Source of the DNA: Brumimicrobium sp.
GTDB lineage: Bacteria > Bacteroidota > Bacteroidia > Flavobacteriales_D > Crocinitomicaceae
Direction of reading: 5' to 3'
Length of the DNA: 64,000 nt
Assembly: GCA_023957385.1 (NCBI GenBank)
Contig: JAMLGZ010000001.1
Span: forward strand, 2,528,923 to 2,592,922
Below, piece by piece: positions 19,908-27,869 of the stretch (position 1 is the first letter of the stretch; every line of letters starts with the position of its first letter). The notes beneath the pieces are model-generated. The model was not told the origin of the DNA, did no database searches, and was given only the letters and a program-made list of their open reading frames with translations. The position numbers and the translations under genes are program-made.

Positions 19908-20035
19908 ATACTTGTTTTGAATTGCCGAATTTATAAATAATAGACAAGGTAGCGACAACAAACCTTTTATTTTTTTAATACAGCCTCTAACTTTAATGAT
20001 TTTTAACAAAAAAAAGAAAATTTCCGAGACGGTGG

Positions 20036-20065
20036 TTGGTCATTTAAAAAAATATATTACATTTG
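20036..20065 (+). promoter_or_regulatory. promoter of tRNA-Gln
   Basis: TTG at 20036-20038 and TACATTTG at 20058-20065 are separated by 19 bases and match the Bacteroidota consensus. Transcription would start near 20071, about 40 bases before the tRNA. Confidence 0.7.
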
Positions 20066-20110
20066 CACCTCGAATTACAAAGACGCTTGTAGTTCTTTTT
20101 TTTGAAAGAT

Positions 20111-20183
20111 TGTCCCATGGTGTAACTGGCAACACGTCTGATTTTGGTTCAGAAGAGTCTAGGTTCGAGCCCTAGTGGGACAA
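20111..20183 (+). tRNA. tRNA-Gln (anticodon TTG)
   Basis: A 73-base cloverleaf. The acceptor stem pairs TGTCCCA (20111-20117) with TGGGACA (20176-20182), discriminator A20183. The D stem is GTGT/ACAC, the anticodon stem TCTGA/TCAGA encloses the loop TTTTGGT with anticodon TTG, and the T arm CTAGG-TTCGAGC-CCTAG is perfect. The CCA end is not encoded. It has its own promoter and terminator. The wobble base U34 makes it a possible SelU substrate. Confidence 0.96.
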
Positions 20184-20191
20184 CAAATATA

Positions 20192-20230
20192 AAACGCAAT
20201 TATCTATTGATTAGGTGATTGCGTTTTTTT
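20192..20230 (+). terminator. intrinsic terminator after tRNA-Gln
   Basis: An 8-bp stem, AACGCAAT (20193-20200) with ATTGCGTT (20218-20225), is followed by a run of seven T. Confidence 0.85.
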
Positions 20231-20255
20231 ATTATTGCAATTCTAGGGCGAGAAG

Positions 20256-20307
20256 CAAGGGGATACCGTAGAATCGCACGGTCGTGCGATTCTACGGTAT
20301 CCCCTTG
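20256..20307. repeat. REP-like perfect palindrome next to the RAYT gene
   Basis: Two perfectly complementary 25-base arms (20256-20280 and 20283-20307) with only GT between them. The core, TAGAA-T-CGCACG and its complement, is the same as the palindrome inside the adjacent RAYT gene except for C/T changes. It lies in the noncoding DNA between the tRNA-Gln terminator and the RAYT stop. Confidence 0.9.
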
Positions 20308-20367
20308 TGATTCCACGATATCCCCTTGTGATTTTACGATATCCCCACGCGATTCCACAATATCCTC
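20284..20367. repeat. four tandem 21-bp repeats extending from the palindrome
   Basis: Units at 20284-20304, 20305-20325, 20326-20346 and 20347-20367 share the pattern GATT-CNAC-NNTATCCCC. The first unit is the right arm of the palindrome, so the array looks like repeated copying of that arm. A fifth, partial unit runs into the end of the RAYT gene. Confidence 0.8.
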
Positions 20368-20382
20368 ACACTGTTCTACGAA

Positions 20383-21231
20383 TTATTCATTATTATTCAA
20401 TGAATCATCTTTCCAAGATTTTGGGTTATTGATTATATACCATTTTATGCGTTGATATTCGAATCCATCTCGAATGATATGGTCATGGAAATTGATTTGA
20501 AAAAAATGATTTTTCTTATTGTATTTTGGAATACCCAATTGTTTTTCATCAATATAATCATCAATTTTTGAATTAATCGCAGATTTGAACCCTGCAATAA
20601 ATGATGATATCGATTTTGATTTACGTGGCGGAATATTTCGTTTTATTTTTAATAATTCATTGATTGAATTTTCATCTGGAATAGGATTATCGGCGGGGAT
20701 TGGATTGTCGGTGGGATAACGATTTTCAACGGGATATTGATTTTCGACGGAATATTGATTTTCAACGGAATATTGTAGAACCGCACGGCCGTGCGGTTCT
20801 ACAATATCCGCGTAATTCCCAATATCCCCGCAATTCCCAATATCCCCATGGTTATCAATTTTATTGGAATCATCATTATCCCCATCGTTAATATCCCCAC
20901 AATCATCGTTATCCATACGATTACCATCATTCATTGATTTTTGAACGACTACATTTTTAACGATTTCCACAATACAATGAATATGATTTGGCATGATAAC
21001 ATATTCATGTAAAAATAATTCCCCACGAATTTCAAACGATTTGCACCATTCCTTTTCGACGATTTTTCCGAAATCGGATAAAATTATTTCAGCATTTTCA
21101 ATTTTTCCGAGATTACATTCACGATTTTGGGTAACAATTGTTAGAAAATATAAACCATCGGATGAATAATCCCACCCCTTTAATCGACGTGAACCACCTC
21201 TATATTTACCTTTGAATTTATCGTTGCCCAT
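20383..21231 (-). CDS. REP-associated tyrosine transposase-like protein with repeat insertion
   Basis: A Y1-family single-strand DNA transposase of the RAYT group. It has the HUH motif in MPNHIHCIV (His83, His85) and the C-terminal segment FHDHIIRDG ... WYIINNPKSW, where Tyr265 aligns with the catalytic Tyr of known RAYTs. About residues 96-205 are an insertion absent from typical proteins of about 180-200 residues: Asp/Asn/Gly-rich repeats, the segment EPHGRAVLQYS encoded by a perfect REP-like palindrome, and six-residue QYSVEN repeats. The frame stays open through it. RAYTs bind and cut REP hairpins; here such palindromes lie both beside and inside the gene. Whether the protein still folds is unknown. 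Confidence 0.85.
   Translation of the reverse strand: MGNDKFKGKYRGGSRRLKGWDYSSDGLYFLTIVTQNRECNLGKIENAEIILSDFGKIVEKEWCKSFEIRGELFLHEYVIMPNHIHCIVEIVKNVVVQKSMNDGNRMDNDDCGDINDGDNDDSNKIDNHGDIGNCGDIGNYADIVEPHGRAVLQYSVENQYSVENQYPVENRYPTDNPIPADNPIPDENSINELLKIKRNIPPRKSKSISSFIAGFKSAINSKIDDYIDEKQLGIPKYNKKNHFFQINFHDHIIRDGFEYQRIKWYIINNPKSWKDDSLNNNE
20714..20767. repeat. three tandem 18-bp repeats inside the RAYT gene
   Basis: Units 20714-20731, 20732-20749 and 20750-20767 share the pattern GGATATTGATTTTCAACG with few changes; a fourth half unit runs into the palindrome at 20770. They encode the NQYSVE-type hexapeptide repeats. Two different 18-bp units follow on the other side at 20811-20846. Confidence 0.85.
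20770..20807. repeat. REP-like perfect palindrome inside the RAYT coding sequence
   Basis: A perfect 38-base palindrome, arms 20770-20788 and 20789-20807, containing GAACCGCACGG and its complement. It shares its core with the palindrome at 20256-20307 and is translated as EPHGRAVLQY within the transposase gene. Confidence 0.92.
20811..20846. repeat. two tandem 18-bp repeats inside the RAYT gene
   Basis: Units 20811-20828 and 20829-20846 differ at one base (CG-T/C-AATTCCCAATATCCC). The block ATATCCCC is shared with the 21-bp array downstream of the gene, linking the two repeat regions. Confidence 0.8.
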
Positions 21232-21539
21232 TTTGTTTTATTTGATATTTTTTTTTGTGAATTAGTATTTAGGTTTGGTTTCATTAAAACTTCCTAAATA
21301 TTGCGGTGGCTTTATTTGTTCATTCTTATATTTTTAGATGGAAATCTAATTTAAGATAAGAAATTATTTTGAAAACACAAAAAAAGCTTGACTTTAATTA
21401 AGCCAAGCTAAGGATAAATAAAAGGGATAAAATTAGTTTTATATGGGAGTTAATTTACCCGAAAAATTAACTATTTGATTTTCATCTTCCAAAAATATAG
21501 AGCGAAATTTATATTTTCTCACTCTTCAGTATTTTATTG
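21232..21539. other. intergenic region upstream of RAYT
   Basis: This 308-base AT-rich stretch separates the RAYT start from the stop of the T9SS protein. Apart from the minus-strand terminator at 21378-21409 I see no gene, RNA or repeat. Confidence 0.6.
21378..21409 (-). terminator. intrinsic terminator (minus strand)
   Basis: AGCTTG (21385-21390) pairs with CAAGCT (21404-21409), extended by a CTT/AAG helix after one mismatch. On the minus strand the stem is followed by seven U. It probably ends transcription of the T9SS protein gene 130 bases upstream. Confidence 0.7.
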
Positions 21540-23219
21540 TTAACCTTTAACGATTCGTCTTATTTGGGTATTTCCAGCTGATGAAACTTTTATCAAGTAA
21601 ACACCATTTACTATATTTCCTAGGTCAATATATGTATCTTTCTGATAAGCATTGTGTGATTGTAGCCTTTTACCGTCTAACGAATAAACTTCAATCAATT
21701 CAATTATCTGATTGCTTTTTACATGCATAATTCCTGATGTTGGGTTCGGAAATATTACGAGGTCTGAGATCATATCATTTTCTAAACCTAAATATCCATA
21801 CGAATTAATATTGTAGGTTGTATTTGTAATAATTGCATCATTCACATCAAAATAGATATACGCTGTATTTGAAATTGAGGTGCCTACACTATTCGAAGCA
21901 TTTTCCTTGATTTTAAAGGTAACAAAACCTTGACTCCCAAGTAGGTCTGTTGTACTGTCCGGCAACCATATTTGATTAAAAGCAAACTCCACTACACCAT
22001 TACCTAAGACATTTACATGTACCGCATGTGAACTCTTTACAAATGCAAAGGTTGACCAATCTAGACTCGTATCCAAAGTGTCTATAATCGAGATATCTTG
22101 CGCAGGGGCTGTTCCTGTATTCTGAAAATAGATAGTATATTCCAGCTCATCTTGTATATCTGGGTTTATTTCAATGGGTTTATTCACTATTTTAGCATTT
22201 GGGTCATAAGAATTACCAACTAACATATACAATTCAGAAAGATTCCCACATTCCCCATCTTCTCTTTCCATAAACATACTGTATGTATGAAGTGTGCTAT
22301 CAGGTATTCCAAACGGCATGTAAAATTCAATTATATCATAATATGAGCTATTAGGAGGCAGGGTCATATCGAGTAAAATCTGATTTCCTGAAACAACCCA
22401 CGGATAATTAAAGCCATAATACGTATCGAAAGCCGGTGTTACCGTATTCGGGAATGTTATAGCTATTTGTACATTTTGAGCATTAGTATTATTATTCCCC
22501 CATTGAAACATAATCTGATTATCAAAATTCTGATAATATCCTGATACTGGATTCATCGTATTATACAAATTATAACATGCAGAAGTATCTACCCCATTAC
22601 CATTCCCAGAGGTATCACAATAAACCTGAATCCATGTGAAATAAGTATCCGTACACATTCCATTTTGAACATGAAGCGTAACTAAATAATCATCCTCCAT
22701 TCCGAAGGTATGTTGTTCCATAGAGTTTATATTAGAATTATATGTGATTATAGTCCCATCTCCAAAATCCCAAGTGAGCGTGTCATCTGGTGAAACTTGT
22801 GAAAACTGAGAGAAATTATACGTATAGCAATCTATAGCTTGATAAACAAAAGATGCATCATAATCATCACAAACACCAGGTAAACACTCCGTAACAATCA
22901 CAGATATGGTTGCTGTATAGCTACAAAGCCCATCATCTATTGTCAAAGAGATTGTATAGGTCCCCTCAGCGTTATAATAATGTTCAACAGGAATGGTGTC
23001 ATAATAACTAACATAGGTATTACCATCACCAAAATCCCAGTTATATGTTGCATTCATCTCATCTAAATCAACTATATCAATGGGATTGACCTTAATTAAT
23101 TGACAAGAATTATAACTAATATTGATAGAAAAACCAGAATTATCACACTGAGCAAAAGCAGTAGTATTAAAAATAAAAATAGCTAGGAATGCTAGTAAAT
23201 TGTAGTAAGAGTTCTTCAT
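21540..23219 (-). CDS. secreted PKD-domain protein with T9SS type A sorting domain
   Basis: A 559-residue exported protein. Residues 1-23 form a signal peptide ending AFAQ. Two PKD domains follow (YNWDFGDGNTYVSYY near residue 60 and LTWDFGDGTIITY near 150). Residues 340-465 resemble the conserved-repeat region that precedes sorting domains (SYDPNAKIVNKP ... DELEYTIYFQNTGTAPAQDISIIDTLD). The last 75 residues (LVIFPNPTSGIMHVKS ... NGVYLIKVSS) are the type A C-terminal signal for type IX secretion. The binding target is unknown; it is a single gene with its own terminator. Confidence 0.88.
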   Translation of the reverse strand: MKNSYYNLLAFLAIFIFNTTAFAQCDNSGFSINISYNSCQLIKVNPIDIVDLDEMNATYNWDFGDGNTYVSYYDTIPVEHYYNAEGTYTISLTIDDGLCSYTATISVIVTECLPGVCDDYDASFVYQAIDCYTYNFSQFSQVSPDDTLTWDFGDGTIITYNSNINSMEQHTFGMEDDYLVTLHVQNGMCTDTYFTWIQVYCDTSGNGNGVDTSACYNLYNTMNPVSGYYQNFDNQIMFQWGNNNTNAQNVQIAITFPNTVTPAFDTYYGFNYPWVVSGNQILLDMTLPPNSSYYDIIEFYMPFGIPDSTLHTYSMFMEREDGECGNLSELYMLVGNSYDPNAKIVNKPIEINPDIQDELEYTIYFQNTGTAPAQDISIIDTLDTSLDWSTFAFVKSSHAVHVNVLGNGVVEFAFNQIWLPDSTTDLLGSQGFVTFKIKENASNSVGTSISNTAYIYFDVNDAIITNTTYNINSYGYLGLENDMISDLVIFPNPTSGIMHVKSNQIIELIEVYSLDGKRLQSHNAYQKDTYIDLGNIVNGVYLIKVSSAGNTQIRRIVKG

Positions 23220-23324
23220 ATAATAAAGATTAAAGCAAGTAAATGCTTGGTATTAACATCAAATATAAAGAATAGACGAATCTCCTACAAAGAAAGTTGC
23301 ATCCTTTCTTTAAACACTTATAGC

Positions 23325-23534
23325 TTATAGAATCACCTCGTAATGCCCTGCCACCTGGATTGCATTGATCAAAACAGCATCACTAATTTCATTTTTTAAA
23401 TGAACAGTCACTTGGGGTTCTTCAAACTGAACCAAAATATTTTCGACATCTTCCACTTTCCCTAGTGATGTTTGAATATGCGTAACGCAATTCGGGCAAC
23501 ACATCCCCGACACTTTAAATTCTTTTTTAATCAT
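23325..23534 (-). CDS. heavy-metal-associated (HMA) domain protein
   Basis: A 69-residue free HMA domain, as in CopZ-type copper chaperones. The metal site is GMCCPNC, with ligands Cys13 and Cys16. The beta-alpha-beta-beta-alpha-beta length is complete. There is no copper ATPase beside it, so the delivery target must lie elsewhere. The metal is inferred from the family. Confidence 0.88.
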   Translation of the reverse strand: MIKKEFKVSGMCCPNCVTHIQTSLGKVEDVENILVQFEEPQVTVHLKNEISDAVLINAIQVAGHYEVIL

Positions 23535-23574
23535 GGATATCAGTTTTTTTTTTACAAAGATAGTTAAAAACTCA

Positions 23575-23606
23575 ATAGAAAGAGCACACTAAAAAGTATG
23601 CTCTCT
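23575..23606 (-). terminator. possible terminator after the esterase gene
   Basis: AGAGCA (23581-23586) pairs with TGCTCT (23599-23604), with three further inner pairs after a mismatch. The minus strand continues in a T-rich stretch. It lies 30 bases downstream of the esterase stop. Confidence 0.5.
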
Positions 23607-23634
23607 ATTACTCAAATATATATGAAAACTATAA

Positions 23635-24690
23635 CTACTGCTCTTCTCTCTTATAAATTTCGTTATTAACAGAAGTATGATAACTTGGTTGGGTAGTATC
23701 TCTCACCGACTGAACACTCACATCTTCTTGTCCTTCTGAAAGAATATTTGCTAAAAAGATAGTCATGTCATTGATGGTTGTATCCATGTACTCTGGAAAT
23801 TTAGAGTGAGGAACATGCCCTGCGCCATATTCAGGAACAAACGTATTTGCAATTCCAAGTTCGTCTGCTTTTTGGTGAATAGTTGCGCTACCATCAATCT
23901 TCATAATCTTAAAGATTAGTATAGATATATTCCCTGTTCCAAATGGCACTGTTTTATCTTGATCTCCATGAAAACTTAATACAGGAGTCGTATTATTTTC
24001 CATCCATGTCACATCTCCAATTGCTCCTGAAATATTAATAATTGCCTTTACTTTTGAAGAATATCCAGGGTTCCCAGAATTACCTTCCAAACCTCCTTGC
24101 AAAGAAGCAGAATTCAAATCCATGTAATCTGGAATTTCAGAATCTTTGTCTAAATATGCTAAATGCAATGATATAAAACCACCAGCAGAACTACCTCCCA
24201 TAAAGATATTAGCGGTATCAATTCCATAAGGGTTCCCTTGTTCAACAAAAGATTTTCTAAAGAATCTCACAGCAGCTTTTGCGTCTTGTGTTCCACGCAT
24301 TACAGCACTTGACATCTCTGTTTTAGTTGGCTTTGTATATTTATCTTTAATTCCTAATCTGTATTCGATAGAAGCTGTTACATATCCTTTTTTAGCAAAA
24401 GCTTCAGCTAAAGGTTTTACATCTCCCCCATCTTTTGAACCACCTACGAAGGAACCTCCATGTACTAAAATGATTACAGGTCTAGCTGTTTCAGTATCAT
24501 CCTTAGGTTGGTAAATATCCATTAACAAATCTTGTGGCTCATCGTTATATTTCAAATTATGTCCGTATTGCACATCGGTAGTAACTTCAATATCAGTAAA
24601 AATATCATCCGTATATCTTTGACTATTTTGAGCCTTGCTAAAAGTAAATGTAGTCAAGAAAGCAAGTGTTGTTATAATTGTTGTTTTCAT
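23635..24690 (-). CDS. secreted alpha/beta hydrolase (esterase-like)
   Basis: A 351-residue alpha/beta hydrolase with a signal peptide (residues 1-20, ending SKAQ). The oxyanion-hole motif is HGGSF near residue 77 and the nucleophile elbow is MGGSSAGG near 167, the arrangement of carboxylesterase and feruloyl-esterase-like enzymes. An acidic residue in HGDQDKTVPFG and a histidine in GAGHVPHSKFPEY could complete the triad. The substrate is unknown; there is no polysaccharide locus nearby. It has no sorting domain, so it is probably periplasmic. Confidence 0.85.
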   Translation of the reverse strand: MKTTIITTLAFLTTFTFSKAQNSQRYTDDIFTDIEVTTDVQYGHNLKYNDEPQDLLMDIYQPKDDTETARPVIILVHGGSFVGGSKDGGDVKPLAEAFAKKGYVTASIEYRLGIKDKYTKPTKTEMSSAVMRGTQDAKAAVRFFRKSFVEQGNPYGIDTANIFMGGSSAGGFISLHLAYLDKDSEIPDYMDLNSASLQGGLEGNSGNPGYSSKVKAIINISGAIGDVTWMENNTTPVLSFHGDQDKTVPFGTGNISILIFKIMKIDGSATIHQKADELGIANTFVPEYGAGHVPHSKFPEYMDTTINDMTIFLANILSEGQEDVSVQSVRDTTQPSYHTSVNNEIYKREEQ

Positions 24691-24791
24691 TTTTTCTTTC
24701 TTTAATCGTTTCTATCCAATTGGAGGAGATGATAAAAAGAAAGGTTACAAATCATAAATAAATTGTTCGCTAAAAACGAAAATTAAAACAT

Positions 24792-24823
24792 AAAAAAAAC
24801 CGAAGAGAAAATTTCTACTTCGG
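24792..24823 (-). terminator. intrinsic terminator after mdh
   Basis: CCGAAG (24800-24805) pairs with CTTCGG (24818-24823), with an inner GAAA/TTTC helix. The minus strand ends in a run of eight U. It lies 27 bases after the mdh stop. Confidence 0.85.
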
Positions 24824-24849
24824 CTTTTAGTTTTATATGATATAAGATA

Positions 24850-25785
24850 CTAAGCTAAAACAGCAGCTAAATCACCATTTACAACACGAACTGCATCAGC
24901 AGCCGTATTTAATTTAGCTTTTTCAGCATCGTTTAATGCAACTTCAACAATTTTCTCAACACCATTTTTTCCTAAAATAACTGGAGCTCCTAAGCATATA
25001 TCTTTTTGCCCATATTCTCCGTTTAACATTACAGAACAAGGAATCATTTTCTTTTGATCACAAGCAATTGCTTGAACGATACTAGAAACAGCAGCTCCTG
25101 GAGCATACCAAGCGCTAGTACCTAGGAAAGATGTCAAAGTAGCTCCTCCCACTCTGGTAGCTTGTTCAATTTCAGCCAATTTCTCATCAGATAAGAATTG
25201 AGATACTGGAACTCCTCTTCTAGTAGCCAAACGAGTTAATGGCAACATACCAGTATCACTGTGCGCAGCGATTACCATACCATCTACGTCAGAAGCAGCA
25301 CAATTTAATGCTTCACTCAAACGATAATTGAAACGAGCGCTATCCAAAGCTCCACCCATACCAATAATTTTGCTAGCTGGATGTCCAGTTGCTTTATGTA
25401 CTAAATAAGCCATGGTATCCATTGGGTTACTTACTACAATTAAAATCACATTAGGTGAATGTTTAATTAAGTTTTCTGCAACAGTTTTTACAATTCCTGC
25501 ATTGATTCCGATCAACTCCTCTCTTGTCATTCCAGGTTTACGAGGAATACCACTTGTAATAACGGCAACATGACTACCCGCTGTTTTAGAATAATCATTT
25601 GTGCTACCCACAATTTTAGTATCAAAACGGTTTAATGACGCACATTGCATCAAGTCCATTGCTTTTCCTTCAGCAAAGTTTTCTTTAATGTCAACCAACA
25701 CCACTTCGGATGCAAAATTTTTAATAGCAATGTACTCTGCGCAACTCGCACCTACAGCACCTGCTCCAACAACTGTTACTTTCAT
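24850..25785 (-). CDS. mdh: malate dehydrogenase
   Basis: An LDH-like malate dehydrogenase of 311 residues, interconverting malate and oxaloacetate with NAD in the TCA cycle. The dinucleotide motif GAGAVGAS is at residues 7-14, the active-site loop IPRKPGMTREEL near 80-92, VVSNPMDTMAY near 118 and the catalytic His in AAHSDTGMLPL near 175. The bound substrate arginines are retained. It is a single gene with its own terminator, immediately left of the R-M cassette. Confidence 0.95.
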   Translation of the reverse strand: MKVTVVGAGAVGASCAEYIAIKNFASEVVLVDIKENFAEGKAMDLMQCASLNRFDTKIVGSTNDYSKTAGSHVAVITSGIPRKPGMTREELIGINAGIVKTVAENLIKHSPNVILIVVSNPMDTMAYLVHKATGHPASKIIGMGGALDSARFNYRLSEALNCAASDVDGMVIAAHSDTGMLPLTRLATRRGVPVSQFLSDEKLAEIEQATRVGGATLTSFLGTSAWYAPGAAVSSIVQAIACDQKKMIPCSVMLNGEYGQKDICLGAPVILGKNGVEKIVEVALNDAEKAKLNTAADAVRVVNGDLAAVLA

Positions 25786-26025
25786 GATTTATATATTTTT
25801 ATTTAATTATAATTGAAATAATATGCGGTAAAATTAGTATATTATCCGTGGATTATCAACAAAATAATGAGATTATTTTGAAGCTACGATATAACAGGAA
25901 TCATTTCTATTCAGTCAACTATAATCAGAGTACTTTTGATGTGTTATAAGGAGACCAAATTGGATTTTTTTTGTTAAATAATAATATTATATTTGAAAGA
26001 AAAATAACGATACAATCGTATAGAG

Positions 26026-26040
26026 TTAGGTGCAACCCTA
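26026..26040. repeat. left end of the R-M cassette, inverted-repeat copy
   Basis: TTAGGTGCAACCCTA is matched in inverted orientation by AGGGTATGCACCTAA at 29675-29689, with one extra A in the right copy. The pair encloses exactly the XRE, methyltransferase, endonuclease and HNH genes. Confidence 0.55.
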
Positions 26041-26162
26041 CCCAACGACCGTGCAGACATCAACTGACGGACAAAATCCAAACAAACCAAGCCCACCCGC
26101 CACCCCCAAATTTTTATAAATTATCCTAAAATATTTGCACAATCCAAATTGACAACTTAAAT

Positions 26163-26179
26163 TTGACACTTTATGTCAA
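26163..26179 (+). promoter_or_regulatory. candidate operator of the R-M regulator
   Basis: TTGACA-CTTTA-TGTCAA is a perfect 6-bp inverted repeat 15 bases before the XRE start codon, and a further TTGACA copy lies just upstream (26149-26154). Placement between a possible -7 element (AATATTTG ending 26137) and the gene fits autorepression by the small XRE protein. Confidence 0.5.
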
Positions 26180-26193
26180 GTTAAAATATTCAT

Positions 26194-26502
26194 ATGGAAA
26201 CAGTCGGACAAATTATAAGAACAAAACGAGAAAATTTAGGCTTACTGCTTCGACAAGTAGCATCGTATCTCGACATTGACCAAGCGATATTGAGCAAAAT
26301 TGAACGAAACGAACGTAAACCTACAAAGGACAACATTATAAAACTTGCCGAAATTCTTAAACTCGACAAAGAAGATTTGTTGGTGCAATTTATGAGCGAA
26401 AGAATTGCTTATGAAATTGCAGACGAAGATTGTGCAAGCAAAGTTTTGAAAGTGGCGGAACAAAAAGTAAAATACATTAAGTCTAACCTTGTAAAACACT
26501 AA
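26194..26502 (+). CDS. XRE-family regulator of the R-M cassette
   Basis: A 102-residue protein with an N-terminal Cro/C1-type helix-turn-helix (about residues 6-60, LGLLLRQVASYLDIDQAILSKIERNERKP) and a helical C-terminus ending EDCASKVLKVAEQKVKYI. Regulators of this kind often precede methyltransferase genes in Bacteroidota and act like controller proteins that time methylase and nuclease expression. It is 3 bases upstream of the methyltransferase gene. The inverted repeat before its ATG is the likely binding site. Confidence 0.85.
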   Translation: METVGQIIRTKRENLGLLLRQVASYLDIDQAILSKIERNERKPTKDNIIKLAEILKLDKEDLLVQFMSERIAYEIADEDCASKVLKVAEQKVKYIKSNLVKH

Positions 26503-26505
26503 ACT

Positions 26506-27867
26506 ATGCGGACATATATAGAAGAAGCGGAAATCAGCGTAGTACAAGAACCACAATTAGACATTTTGTACTATCCGAAAACTGAAAGAAAGTTAATAAC
26601 AGAAAAACAGAAAGAAACACTAAATGTGCTTTCTCTTTTTTCGGGTTGTGGTGGTATGGACTTGGGTTTTGAGGGTGGATTTTCTGTTTTACAGCAGTCA
26701 ATCAACGAAGTTTTGACACCAAATTTCATTGACAAGAAATTAAAAAATGGATTTGTACAACTCAAAAAAACTAAATTCAAAACCGTTTTTGCCAACGATA
26801 TTTTGACCGATGCGAGAAATGCTTGGGTAAATTATTTTTCAAAACGAGGACATAATGCGGAAGATTTTTACAAGGAAAGTATTGTTGATTTGGTAAAAAT
26901 GTATCGAAATGGCGTTAATGTTTTTCCCGAAGATGTGGACATAGTAACAGGCGGATTTCCTTGTCAAGATTTTAGTGTAGCAGGAAAACGAAACGGATTT
27001 AATTCGCATAAAAACCACAAAGGCGAACTTATTGAAGGTAAAACAGCTTCCGTTGAAACTCGCGGACAACTTTATATGTGGATGAAAGAAGTAATTGAAA
27101 TTACGCAACCAAAAATTTTCATTGCCGAAAATGTAAAAGGCTTGGTAAATCTTGGCGATGTAAAATCAATCATTCAAAATGACTTTTCATCAGCCAACGG
27201 AAACGGTTATATCGTTCTCGACCCACAAGTTTTACATTCCGCAGATTTTGGTGTTCCGCAATCGAGAGAAAGAGTAATTTTTATCGGTATCAAAAAATCG
27301 GCTTTGAAAAAATCGGTTTTAGCAGAATTGGAAAAAGAAACGATTTCTGAACGATACAATCCTTATCCAACCCCGACACATTGCTACACAGTTGAGAGCG
27401 ATGATCTAAAGCATTTTGTTCAGCTTAAAGATGTTTTTAAACATTTGGAAGAACCCGAAGATACAGCAGATTTATCCCAGAAGTTTTACTCAAAAGCAAA
27501 ATTTATGGGTAAGCATTGTCAAGGACAAACTGAAATAAAATTGGATAGTATTTCGCCTACAATTCGTTCTGAACATCACGGAAATATTGAGTTTAGACGA
27601 CTTTCAAAAGAAAATGGCGGACAGATTGAAAGTGAATTAAAAAAAGGTTTGAAAGAAAGAAGATTGACTGTAAGAGAATGTGCTTTAATACAGACTTTTC
27701 CGCCCGATTATGATTTCGTAATTGAAAATAAAAGCGGACGAAAAGGCTCATTTTTGGTTAGTCCATCACAAGCATATAAAATAATTGGTAACGCAGTTCC
27801 ACCGCTTTTGGCTTATAATTTAGCCAAGAGAATTGAAGAAGTTTGGGACTTATATTTTAAGAAGTAA
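26506..27867 (+). CDS. DNA (cytosine-5)-methyltransferase
   Basis: A type II C5-cytosine methyltransferase of 453 residues. Motif I is LSLFSGCGGMDLGFEGGF (near 42-59), motif IV GGFPCQDFS with catalytic Cys153, motif VI AENVKGL near 205, motif VIII SRERVIFIGI near 250 and motif X IGNAVPPLLAYNLA near 430. The target recognition domain lies about 280-400, and the recognition sequence cannot be read from it. About 40 residues precede motif I, more than usual. It protects host DNA from the nuclease encoded 2 bases downstream. Confidence 0.96.
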   Translation: MRTYIEEAEISVVQEPQLDILYYPKTERKLITEKQKETLNVLSLFSGCGGMDLGFEGGFSVLQQSINEVLTPNFIDKKLKNGFVQLKKTKFKTVFANDILTDARNAWVNYFSKRGHNAEDFYKESIVDLVKMYRNGVNVFPEDVDIVTGGFPCQDFSVAGKRNGFNSHKNHKGELIEGKTASVETRGQLYMWMKEVIEITQPKIFIAENVKGLVNLGDVKSIIQNDFSSANGNGYIVLDPQVLHSADFGVPQSRERVIFIGIKKSALKKSVLAELEKETISERYNPYPTPTHCYTVESDDLKHFVQLKDVFKHLEEPEDTADLSQKFYSKAKFMGKHCQGQTEIKLDSISPTIRSEHHGNIEFRRLSKENGGQIESELKKGLKERRLTVRECALIQTFPPDYDFVIENKSGRKGSFLVSPSQAYKIIGNAVPPLLAYNLAKRIEEVWDLYFKK

Positions 27868-27869
27868 CG

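Larger units (their letters stand above)
25786..26193. other. intergenic region between mdh and the R-M cassette
   Basis: The left part should hold the mdh promoter, although I see no convincing motif. From about 26026 the composition changes: an inverted-repeat end (26026-26040) is followed by a C-rich stretch to about 26108, then the promoter and operator region of the XRE gene. No open reading frame is visible. Confidence 0.6.

Noticed and set aside
20284..20850. Short direct repeats in and near the RAYT gene considered as a CRISPR array
   Set aside because: The repeats are 18 and 21 bp in direct tandem without unique spacers, part of them is translated, and there are no cas genes. They fit REP-derived tandem duplication.
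26086..26108. C-rich stretch upstream of the R-M genes considered as a G-quadruplex on the minus strand
   Set aside because: Only three runs of at least three G are present on the minus strand, so a stable four-stranded structure is not well supported.
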